Positions 1 to 5,735 are shown, counted from the stretch's first letter. The stretch: DNA of 5,970 nt from Aliidiomarina sp047920995 (GCF_047920995.1 NZ_JBLRWZ010000056.1:1-5970), one strand, 5' to 3'. Made by a program: numbers and translations. The notes: generated by a model not told the origin, from the sequence alone.

Positions 1-1007
1 GCGATAAAGCAGTTGATCTGTTTATCGATATGCTTGATATCGATAGTGAAACCATTGAAACTCATTGGACTTTGGGTAAACTTTTTCGTAGGCGTGGCGA
101 AGTAGATCGTGCAATTCGTATTCACCAAAATCTAATTTCTCGGCCTTCACTGTCCAATCAAGAACGCCAACATGCCATGTATGAATTAGGGCAAGATTAC
201 CTCTCTGCAGGCTTGTATGATCGCGCTGAGCAAATGTTCAGCGAGTTACAACAGTACACCAATTACCAATCTGAAAGCCTACACAGCCTGCTTGCTTTGT
301 ATGAGGCAACTCATGAATGGGATAAAGCCATTCGTATGGGGTTAAAGCTATCTCGTACTGATAAATCAATTGAAACTGTTATTGCGCAATTTTATTGCGA
401 GCTTGCGGAGCTGCAGGAAGATGTAAGCCAAACCCTAAAATATTACGGAAAAGCTTTAAAGCATGATGGGCAGTGCGTTCGCGCTCGCATTGCCATTGGC
501 CGCTGGTGGATAGGGCAAGAAAAATACGCCCGCGCATTGCCATATCTCTTGCCGATTATTGAAACTGAAGCAGATTTCATTGCCGAAATCCTTCCTTTGC
601 TCAAACAATGCTACGAAGGCATGAATGAGCCGGAAAGCTTGGTATCTTTACTGCATGATGTTGTGCTGGAACAGCCTTGTGCAACAGCTGTGGTAATGTT
701 GGGGGATATTATTGCCCGCCGCAATAATGTGGCTGCAGCAGAGCAATTTATGCTTACGGCACTGCAGAAAAACCCGACCATGAAAGCATTTCATAAATTG
801 ATTCAGTTTCACGTGGCTTCGGCCGATGATGGCCGCGCCAGAAACAGCCTGATGTTGCTAGGTAATATGGTGGCCGAACAATTAAAGCAGCGCTCTAAGT
901 ACCGCTGCCGACACTGCGGTTTCTCAGGACAAACATTATATTGGCACTGCCCAAGCTGTAAGAGCTGGGGTACGATTAAACCAACACGAGGATTGGATGG
1001 CGAATGA
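1..1007 (+). CDS. lapB: LapB (YciM), LPS assembly regulatory protein, 3' part
   Basis: The reading frame is open from the window edge (first full codon at 3), so the ATG at 30 is internal. Judged against the E. coli protein from memory, about 50 N-terminal residues are missing, including the membrane anchor. What remains is a run of helical TPR-like repeats (for example GEVDRAIRIHQ and AGLYDRAEQMF). A C-terminal rubredoxin-type metal-binding module follows, with Cys codons at 906, 915, 948 and 957 (CRHCGF, then HCPSC), and the protein ends in the family tail IKPTRGLDGE. In E. coli LapB sits at the inner membrane and works with FtsH to promote turnover of LpxC, so limiting lipopolysaccharide synthesis. 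The stop codon overlaps the pyrF start (ATGA, 1004-1007), as expected for the conserved lapB-pyrF pair. The family identity is clear; the function is transferred from E. coli. Confidence 0.96.
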   Translation, partial: DKAVDLFIDMLDIDSETIETHWTLGKLFRRRGEVDRAIRIHQNLISRPSLSNQERQHAMYELGQDYLSAGLYDRAEQMFSELQQYTNYQSESLHSLLALYEATHEWDKAIRMGLKLSRTDKSIETVIAQFYCELAELQEDVSQTLKYYGKALKHDGQCVRARIAIGRWWIGQEKYARALPYLLPIIETEADFIAEILPLLKQCYEGMNEPESLVSLLHDVVLEQPCATAVVMLGDIIARRNNVAAAEQFMLTALQKNPTMKAFHKLIQFHVASADDGRARNSLMLLGNMVAEQLKQRSKYRCRHCGFSGQTLYWHCPSCKSWGTIKPTRGLDGE

Positions 1008-1711
1008 TAAATAAACCTGTTGTAGTAGCCCTTGATTATGCGAACCCCAGTGAGGCACTGCGCTTTGTTGATACGTTAAATTCTGATGAGTGCAGGGTAA
1101 AGGTTGGCAAAGAGTTGTTTACCGCAGGTGGCCCTGAGTTTATTAAACAATTGCATGCGCGTAACTTCGACGTTTTCCTTGATTTAAAATTCCATGACAT
1201 CCCCAATACAGTAGCTAAAGCGGTTACTGCTGCGGCTGAGTTGGGCGTATGGATGGTGAACGTTCATGCTAGCGGCGGTATTGCGATGATGGTTGCGGCA
1301 AAAGAAGCGTTGGCTCCCTATGGTGCAAAGGCTCCTCATTTAATTGCGGTAACGGTACTAACCAGTATGTCGGCCGAACAATTAGCCGCAACAGGGGTTG
1401 CTAGGCCATTACCAGAACATGTTCTGGCATTGGCACATGATGCCAAAACTGCAGGGTTGGATGGGGTGGTGTGCTCTGCTCAAGAAGCAAGTGCATTACG
1501 GCAAAGCCTTGGTGAAGAGTTTCTTTTAGTAACGCCCGGCATTCGTCCCGTAGGCTCCGATATTAATGATCAACATCGAGTAATGACCCCAAGCGATGCT
1601 ATTGCTGCGGGCGTTAACTTCTTGGTAATGGGGCGGCCAATTCGTAATGCTGAGAATCCAAATCAGTTACTTTCGGCAATAAACCACGAACTATCCGCGA
1701 TATCCCTATAG
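1004..1711 (+). CDS. pyrF: Orotidine 5'-phosphate decarboxylase (PyrF)
   Basis: The 235-residue product matches the usual length of bacterial group I OMP decarboxylase. This cytosolic TIM-barrel enzyme converts OMP to UMP in the last step of de novo pyrimidine synthesis. Visible active-site features are D11 in VALDY, K33, the catalytic motif D60-x-K62-x-x-D65 (DLKFHDIPNT), the VTVLTSM strand (116-122), R181 in TPGIRP, and the phosphate-binding GRPI at 210-213. No key residue is missing. The start at 1004 is fixed by the N-terminal homology (PVVVALDY) and overlaps the lapB stop by four bases. GAGGA at 988-992, inside lapB, is a plausible but distant Shine-Dalgarno, so translational coupling is likely. 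An intrinsic terminator follows 26 bases after the stop. In E. coli the gene after pyrF is yciH; here it is a ComEA-type gene. Confidence 0.98.
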   Translation: MINKPVVVALDYANPSEALRFVDTLNSDECRVKVGKELFTAGGPEFIKQLHARNFDVFLDLKFHDIPNTVAKAVTAAAELGVWMVNVHASGGIAMMVAAKEALAPYGAKAPHLIAVTVLTSMSAEQLAATGVARPLPEHVLALAHDAKTAGLDGVVCSAQEASALRQSLGEEFLLVTPGIRPVGSDINDQHRVMTPSDAIAAGVNFLVMGRPIRNAENPNQLLSAINHELSAISL

Positions 1712-1736
1712 CAATAGCAGAGCAGCCCTCTATACT
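1708..1736 (+). promoter_or_regulatory. Possible promoter for the ComEA-like gene
   Basis: TATACT at 1731-1736 is one base from the sigma70 -10 consensus. Seventeen bases upstream is only a weak -35 (ATAGCA, 1708-1713, three of six matches). A start near 1743 would begin inside the left arm of the pyrF terminator, so the new transcript could not form the full terminator hairpin. The reason to propose it is the very short distance between the terminator and the ComEA-like gene. The sequence support is modest. Confidence 0.3.
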
Positions 1737-1737
1737 G

Positions 1738-1768
1738 AAAAGCGTTACCAGGAAGGTAGCGCTTTTTT
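1738..1768 (+). terminator. Intrinsic terminator of the lapB-pyrF unit
   Basis: AGCGTTACC (1741-1749) pairs with GGTAGCGCT (1755-1763) as nine base pairs with one G-U wobble around the five-base loop AGGAA. The stem is followed by further T residues to 1768, and AAA at 1738-1740 can extend it. This is a standard Rho-independent terminator. It ends only 17 bases before the next start codon at 1786, so that gene depends either on readthrough or on its own promoter close by. Confidence 0.85.
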
Positions 1769-1774
1769 GTTAAT

Positions 1775-1785
1775 AAGGAGCTCCT
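1775..1785 (+). promoter_or_regulatory. Palindromic ribosome binding site of the ComEA-like gene
   Basis: AAGGAG at 1775-1780 lies five bases from the ATG at 1786 and is a strong Shine-Dalgarno that fixes the start. It is part of the perfect ten-base palindrome AGGAGCTCCT (1776-1785), which abuts the start codon. Confidence 0.8.
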
Positions 1786-2124
1786 ATGTTAAAGAAATCT
1801 GTTATGGCATTTGCCTGCACAGGATTGGTGCTCGCAGCTGCAAATGCGTTTGCTGCTGCGAATAGCACAGCCACTATCGAAGCCAACTTAAATCAGATTA
1901 CGCCACTAGTAAAAGTGGCAGAAGCAGGTGAGAAAGTGAATATTAATACCGCTACAGCTGAGCAACTCGCAGCAGCACTACGTGGCGTTGGTTTGGCACG
2001 AGCGGAAGCTATTGTGAAGCTGCGTGAAGAGCTTGGGCGCTTTACAGATGTAGAGCAACTGCTCCAGGTGCGCGGTTTAGGGCCGAAAGTACTGAATGAT
2101 AACCGCGATAAAATAACGCTTTAG
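1786..2124 (+). CDS. Secreted helix-hairpin-helix DNA-binding protein, ComEA/YbaV family
   Basis: The 112-residue product starts with a signal peptide: MLKK, then a hydrophobic stretch, with likely cleavage near AFA-AA after residue 23. The mature protein has a short linker (24-50) and one ComEA-type domain at 51-112, opened by the family signature VNINTATAEQL. It holds two helix-hairpin-helix turns, GVG at 67-69 and GLG at 97-99, and ends KITL. In Vibrio and Bacillus, ComEA proteins bind incoming double-stranded DNA outside the cytoplasm and help pull it in during transformation. Many gammaproteobacteria carry such small periplasmic forms with no proven competence role. No other competence gene is in the window, so the family is clear but DNA uptake is only an inference. 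The domain fills the mature protein, and nothing looks truncated. Confidence 0.9.
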   Translation: MLKKSVMAFACTGLVLAAANAFAAANSTATIEANLNQITPLVKVAEAGEKVNINTATAEQLAAALRGVGLARAEAIVKLREELGRFTDVEQLLQVRGLGPKVLNDNRDKITL

Positions 2125-2136
2125 GTGTGTTGTAAC

Positions 2137-2158
2137 CTTAGCTCCGGAGAGTGCTAAG
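2137..2158 (+). repeat. Inverted repeat in the ComEA-like 3' region
   Basis: CTTAGC (2137-2142) and GCTAAG (2153-2158) can form a six-base-pair stem with a ten-base loop just after the ComEA-like stop codon. No T-tract follows, so it is not an intrinsic terminator by itself. It could stabilise the 3' end of the mRNA. Confidence 0.45.
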
Positions 2159-2195
2159 AGGGTGCCGGTGTTTTGCTTTGGCATCATAGGGAGTT

Positions 2196-2211
2196 GCAAC
2201 ATGGATGTTGC
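2196..2211 (+). repeat. Perfect inverted repeat GCAACAT-GG-ATGTTGC
   Basis: Seven-base arms (2196-2202 and 2205-2211) flank a two-base centre. As RNA this makes a six-base-pair stem with a four-base loop, and the ATG at 2201 of the possible micro-ORF sits at the stem-loop junction. There is no T-tract, so it is not a terminator. It could be an RNA hairpin or a protein-binding dyad. Confidence 0.5.
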
Positions 2212-2251
2212 TGTCATGGAAGACAAAACTCACAAAAAAAGCCGAGAGTAA
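2201..2251 (+). CDS. Possible 16-residue micro-ORF between comEA-like gene and terminator
   Basis: ATG at 2201 is preceded by AGGGAG (2188-2193) at an ideal seven-base spacing. It opens a short frame encoding MDVAVMEDKTHKKSRE, which stops at TAA 2249-2251, inside the loop region of the downstream terminator hairpin. The peptide is charged, with a basic C-terminal half, and has no membrane segment. I recognise no family. The good ribosome binding site argues for translation. The tiny size and the overlap with a terminator argue for chance. It is listed as a candidate only. Confidence 0.22.
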   Translation: MDVAVMEDKTHKKSRE

Positions 2252-2268
2252 TTTACTCTCGGCTTTTT
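2234..2268. terminator. Bidirectional intrinsic terminator between comEA-like gene and rne
   Basis: GCCGAGAGT (2241-2249) pairs perfectly with ACTCTCGGC (2255-2263). Two further A-T pairs towards the centre are possible. An A7 tract (2234-2240) lies on the left and a T5 tract (2264-2268) on the right, so either strand gives a GC-rich stem followed by a U-run. It can end both the rightward ComEA-like transcript and the leftward rne transcript, whose stop codon is 26 bases away. Confidence 0.93.
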
Positions 2269-2293
2269 ACTTAAGCTTTAACTAACGTACAAA

Positions 2294-5200
2294 TTAGCTT
2301 TTACAGCGGGCAGGGCCTGCTTCTGCTTTATTCTGTGCGCCAGTGAATCCTGCGTGGCGGCCAGAGCCGGCAACAGGGCTTCGTTTACTGCTATCAGCAG
2401 CACTAAGCGTTTGTGGTGCATCGTCACGCTTAACTGCAGAAGCTTTGGTCATAGTAGCGCTGGCGAAGTTTTTCGGCTTTGAGCTTGCTTTCGGCTTTGC
2501 TGCAACAGGTGCAGATTTAGCTTCGGTGGCCTTAGCAGGTGCTTGCGCTTCAGGCTCTGCAGCTTTAGCGGCTTCAGGCTCTGCAGCTTCAGGCGCAACT
2601 GCTTCTTCACTAGTGTTTTTCACATCGCTCGGTTCAGCTTTCGCTGGTTCGCTTGGTGTATCGCTAGGCTCAGCACTTTCTGCTGGGGCGCTAACCACAT
2701 CACTAGCTGCTTCAACTTCCGTTGCTACTACATCAGTTTTTACTTTCGCTTTCTTAGCAGCAGGCACTTCATTAGCTGTAGGCACTTCGTTAGCTGTAGG
2801 CACTTCGCTATCAGCAGTATCTGCTACTTCAGGCGATTCCTCGGCCGGAGCATCGTTTGCATTCGCTTCAGCTTCAGCTTTAGCTTTGCTTGGGCGACGT
2901 CGCGTACGTTTACGAGTTGGCTTTTCCGTTTTGCTTTCCGCTTCGTTCTCCGCTTTGTTCTCCGCTTCTTGTTCAGCTGCTTCTGGCGATTGTTCATTAC
3001 TCTTTGTATCAGCATCGGTTGCTGCGGCTTTGGTTGCAACGGTATCTGCTGCCGCATTATCTGCAGAAGCCGTGGTTGCAGCCTTTGGCTGTTCACTGTT
3101 TTCCGTAGGGGCGCTGCTGGTAGCTACTTGTTGCTCAGCATTTGCCTTGGCACTAGTTTCTTTGTTGCTAACAGCAGCGGTGCTCGCTGGAGAATCAGAA
3201 TCTTCTTTTGTTTCAGTTTGCTGAGTTTTATCCGCTTGCTGCAAACGTATACTTTTATCCAGCTTACGACGGTTACGACGTTCGCGTGGCATTTGCGGTG
3301 TTGCTTCGTCTGCACTGCTATCTTTTGTTTCTACAGCTTCAGCAGTATTTCCTTGCTGCTCGGCGTTCGCAGGCTTGCGACGGCGATTGCGGCGAGGGCG
3401 TTGCTCACTTTTCGGTGCGTTGGCTTTTTGTACATCACTGTCAGCCGCTTGTGCCTGAGGGGTTGCTTGTGCAGACGCTTCTTCACGCTTAGGCCCGCGT
3501 TGGTCATCACGTTTACGATTACGATTAGCACCTGAACGGCGGCGGTTATTATTGCGCCCACGCTCACGGTTATCGCGCTCACCTTGGCGGTTCTGGCTTG
3601 ATTTCTGCGCAGATTTCTCTGTGGTAGTGGTTTCTTCAGAGGCACTAAACACCGAGCCTAACCATTTGCTTAATTTAGTTAACAGGCCAGGCTGCTTCGG
3701 TGCTTTTTCTTTAGCGGCTGCAACCGGTGCTGCTGCAGGTGCAGGCTGGCTTGGTGCAACAATGGTTTTTAAAGCAGGTTCATCAATAGTTTTTTCACGC
3801 GCAGCAACAATCTCGATTTCTTTGATATCAGAGCTTTGCAATAAACGATAGCTATGTACATCGGTAAGCTCGTCTTTGCGTAAGCGCTCTACATTGAAAT
3901 GCGGAGTTTCTAAATATTGGTTTGGAATAACCAAAATACTTACTTTTGTGCGATCTTCAATAACGCGAAGGGCGCTACGTTTTTCATTCAGTAAGTAGGT
4001 TGCAACGGTAACGGGCACTTGCGCATTTACTTGCCCAGTATTGTCTTTTAACGATTCTTCTTCGATTAAGCGCAACACTGACAGTGCTAATGATTCATCA
4101 CCACGAATGGTGCCTTGGCCATCACAGCGCGGGCATACGTGGTTGGATGATTCACCTAAGGATGGGCGCAAACGTTGCCGCGACATTTCCAACAAGCCAA
4201 ATCGTGAGATACGTGCAGTTTGCACACGAGCCCGGTCTTGTTTTAACGCATCACGTAAACGATTCTCTACTTCGCGCTGATGCTTAGGTGGGGTCATATC
4301 GATGAAATCGATAACAATTAACCCGCCCACATCGCGCAAGCGTAGTTGCCGAGCAATTTCATCGGCTGCTTCAAGATTGGTTTGCAGGGCGGTTTCTTCG
4401 ATATCACCACCTTTAGTGGCTTTTGCTGAGTTGATATCAATAGAGGTTAGCGCTTCGGTAGGGTCGATAGAAATCGAACCACCGGAAGGCAACCGCACTT
4501 CGCGTTGGAATGCACTTTCGATCTGGCTTTCAATTTGGTAATGGCTAAATAGTGGTATTTCACCTTGATACAGTTTTACCCGATTCAGGAAATCAGGGCG
4601 AACAATTTTAATGTGCTCGCAGGCTTGCTCGAAGATGGTTTTATCATCAATCAATATCTCACCGATATCGCGGCGTAAATAATCGCGAATAGCGCGGAAA
4701 ATAACGTTTGATTCTTGATGCACTAGGAATGGAGCAGGGCGCTCAGATGACACTTGCTCAATTGCGGTCCAGTGATGCAGCAGCACGTTTAAATCCCAGC
4801 CTAATTCCTCTGATGATTTACCAACACCTGCGGTACGCACGATTAAACCCATACCATTCGGTACTTCTAGCGTAGATAACGCTTCTTTTAATTCTGTTCG
4901 CTCATCACCTTCGATGCGGCGGGAAATACCACCAGCACGCGGGTTGTTGGGCATTAATACAAGGTAGCTACCAGCAAGTGAGATAAAAGTGGTTAATGCA
5001 GCGCCTTTTTGGCCGCGCTCTTCTTTATCAATTTGCACAATTACTTCTTGGCCTTCCTTTATCACATCTTTGATGTTGGGGCGGCCATCGAATTTATAAC
5101 CTTGCGGGAAATATGTGCGAGCAATCTCTTTGAGGGGAAGGAAACCGTGGCGATCTGCACCATAATCAACGAAGGCAGCTTCTAAGCTTGGCTCTACGCG

Positions 5201-5341
5201 AGTGATTTTACCTTTATAGATGTTTGATTTTTTCTGTTCATGGCCTGGGCTTTCGATATCCAGGTCATACAGGCGTTGTCCGTCTACAAGTGCAACGCGC
5301 AGCTCTTCCAGCTGGGTTGCATTAATTAGCATTCTTTTCAT
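2294..5341 (-). CDS. rne: Ribonuclease E, complete
   Basis: The 1015-residue product is the endoribonuclease that starts mRNA decay and processes rRNA and tRNA precursors, and it scaffolds the degradosome at the inner membrane. The catalytic half is about residues 1-525. It has an S1 domain near 35-125 with F57, F67 and K112, 5'-monophosphate sensor residues R141, R169 and T170, metal-binding D302 (SIDIN) and D345 (IDFIDM), and the zinc link CPRC at 403-406. All sit within one residue of the E. coli numbering I recall. Residues 549-570 (QPGLLTKLSKWLGSVF) match the membrane-targeting amphipathic helix. The rest is a disordered scaffold rich in Ala, Glu, Ser and Thr, with arginine patches at 589-620, 648-656, 685-693 and 809-817. 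SATMTKA at 961-967 recalls the PNPase-binding end of E. coli RNase E (inference). The start MKRMLINATQ is the family norm, although its Shine-Dalgarno is poor. The gene converges on the ComEA-like gene and diverges from rluC. Confidence 0.98.
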   Translation of the reverse strand: MKRMLINATQLEELRVALVDGQRLYDLDIESPGHEQKKSNIYKGKITRVEPSLEAAFVDYGADRHGFLPLKEIARTYFPQGYKFDGRPNIKDVIKEGQEVIVQIDKEERGQKGAALTTFISLAGSYLVLMPNNPRAGGISRRIEGDERTELKEALSTLEVPNGMGLIVRTAGVGKSSEELGWDLNVLLHHWTAIEQVSSERPAPFLVHQESNVIFRAIRDYLRRDIGEILIDDKTIFEQACEHIKIVRPDFLNRVKLYQGEIPLFSHYQIESQIESAFQREVRLPSGGSISIDPTEALTSIDINSAKATKGGDIEETALQTNLEAADEIARQLRLRDVGGLIVIDFIDMTPPKHQREVENRLRDALKQDRARVQTARISRFGLLEMSRQRLRPSLGESSNHVCPRCDGQGTIRGDESLALSVLRLIEEESLKDNTGQVNAQVPVTVATYLLNEKRSALRVIEDRTKVSILVIPNQYLETPHFNVERLRKDELTDVHSYRLLQSSDIKEIEIVAAREKTIDEPALKTIVAPSQPAPAAAPVAAAKEKAPKQPGLLTKLSKWLGSVFSASEETTTTEKSAQKSSQNRQGERDNRERGRNNNRRRSGANRNRKRDDQRGPKREEASAQATPQAQAADSDVQKANAPKSEQRPRRNRRRKPANAEQQGNTAEAVETKDSSADEATPQMPRERRNRRKLDKSIRLQQADKTQQTETKEDSDSPASTAAVSNKETSAKANAEQQVATSSAPTENSEQPKAATTASADNAAADTVATKAAATDADTKSNEQSPEAAEQEAENKAENEAESKTEKPTRKRTRRRPSKAKAEAEANANDAPAEESPEVADTADSEVPTANEVPTANEVPAAKKAKVKTDVVATEVEAASDVVSAPAESAEPSDTPSEPAKAEPSDVKNTSEEAVAPEAAEPEAAKAAEPEAQAPAKATEAKSAPVAAKPKASSKPKNFASATMTKASAVKRDDAPQTLSAADSSKRSPVAGSGRHAGFTGAQNKAEAGPARCKS
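2547..2589 (-). repeat. 19-bp direct repeat within rne scaffold
   Basis: The 19 bases starting GCTTCAGGCTCTGC are identical at 2547-2565 and 2571-2589, a period of 24 bases or eight codons. They encode the two AEPEA segments near residues 918-932. This is an in-frame internal duplication in the low-complexity tail. Confidence 0.8.
2756..2812 (-). repeat. 18-bp tandem repeat within rne scaffold
   Basis: On the plus strand the unit AGGCACTTCRTTAGCTGT occurs at 2762-2779 and 2780-2797 with one difference. A degenerate partial third copy runs from 2798. It encodes three copies of EVPTAN/EVPAA (residues 847-862) in the disordered region. The unit is a multiple of three, so gains and losses keep the frame. 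It is a likely site of copy-number variation between strains. Confidence 0.85.
2939..2974 (-). repeat. 12-bp tandem repeat within rne scaffold
   Basis: Units CGCTTCGTTCTC, CGCTTTGTTCTC and CGCTTCTTGTTC follow one another (2939-2950, 2951-2962, 2963-2974). They encode the acidic repeats QEAENKAENEAE (residues 791-802), next to the arginine-rich patch at 809-817. Confidence 0.7.
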
Positions 5342-5556
5342 ATTGTGTGACTCATACTTTTGTTATGTACGAAATCACAACACTGTACCGCCAGACATGG
5401 CGCTGTTCCGTTGCTAAAATCAACTGCCGGCACCGTATCTACTGATGGTGCGCGCTGTGTGGGCGGCTAATTCCTATGCGATTTGTAATGTATTCTGTTT
5501 ATCTTTAACGCGGCTTCATTGGAAGCTAGCGAGGTTACCCGTAGCTGATACTTACG

Positions 5557-5653
5557 TGCCTGAACAGGCTTCTATCGAATTAAATCAAGCATCTGTTCGT
5601 GTGAGTAGAGCGTACGTATAACAATAAATTTCTTAAATGCCGAAACAGGCTTC
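5557..5653 (-). repeat. Pair of 16-base repeats in the rne leader
   Basis: On the minus strand GAAGCCTGTTTCGGCA (5653-5638) and GAAGCCTGTTCAGGCA (5572-5557) agree at 14 of 16 positions and are 81 bases apart. The two differences are adjacent and fall in the predicted loop or stem top. Both copies keep flanking GCC/GGC arms, giving small hairpins. Confidence 0.6.
5615..5643 (-). promoter_or_regulatory. Candidate downstream sigma70 promoter for rne
   Basis: On the minus strand TCGGCA (5643-5638) is 17 bases from TATACG (5620-5615), with a TG one base before the -10 (extended -10). Start would be near 5608, leaving a leader of about 267 bases without the first hairpins. It is weaker than the upstream candidate but could act in tandem with it. 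Its -35 overlaps a copy of the 16-base leader repeat. Confidence 0.3.
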
Positions 5654-5678
5654 ACTGTTGTACCAGTGTTGTGCTTTC

Positions 5679-5701
5679 CGAGAAAAATTCATCGAGAAAA
5701 A
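5679..5701 (-). repeat. Direct repeat giving twin U-runs in the rne leader
   Basis: CGAGAAAAA occurs at 5679-5687 and 5693-5701, separated by five bases. In the leader RNA this gives UUUUUCUCG twice. It is a U-rich, probably single-stranded segment between two hairpins, the kind of site RNase E favours. Confidence 0.6.
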
Positions 5702-5735
5702 CATACTCGGCAGACTCAATTGAATCTGACACGGT

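Larger units (their letters stand above)
5342..5730 (-). promoter_or_regulatory. Long structured 5' leader of rne
   Basis: No gene is seen between the rne start and rluC (5342-5863). If the upstream rne promoter is right, the leader is near 390 bases. The E. coli rne leader is 361 bases and mediates feedback control by RNase E cleavage. Hairpins I can draw in the leader RNA are 5711-5728 (seven pairs with one G-U, loop AAUU, right at the predicted 5' end), 5653-5668, 5558-5569, 5524-5546 (inner GUAA tetraloop), 5513-5526, 5430-5451 and 5389-5402 (five pairs, loop UGUC). I do not recognise the E. coli hp2 element itself. The Shine-Dalgarno is weak: only GAG, nine bases before ATG. Autoregulation is inferred from family knowledge and this architecture. 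Confidence 0.6.

Noticed and set aside
30..32. ATG at 30 as the start of lapB
   Set aside because: The frame continues upstream to the window edge with residues matching the LapB family (DKAVDLFIDM), so the ATG is internal.
872..1384. The 13-mer GGCCGAACAATTA at 872-884 and 1372-1384, exactly 500 bases apart
   Set aside because: Both copies encode AEQL-type residues in frame in lapB and pyrF with the same codons. Nothing around them is repeated, so this looks like coincidence.
1786..1818. Possible lipoprotein signal at Cys11 of the ComEA-like protein
   Set aside because: The residues before Cys11 (AFA) do not fit a lipobox well, and the hydrophobic segment continues past it to a good signal peptidase I site near residue 23.
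2343..3535. Two long plus-strand open frames (2343-3224 and 2543-3535) opposite the rne scaffold
   Set aside because: They are antisense to the Ala/Glu/Ser-rich RNase E tail, whose codons leave the opposite frames free of stops. Their products are low-complexity Ala/Ser or Phe/Arg/Cys-rich text with no domain, and rne itself is certain.
5220..5417. Plus-strand 65-codon frame over the rne start
   Set aside because: It is antisense to the highly conserved RNase E N-terminus, so it is best explained as a shadow frame.
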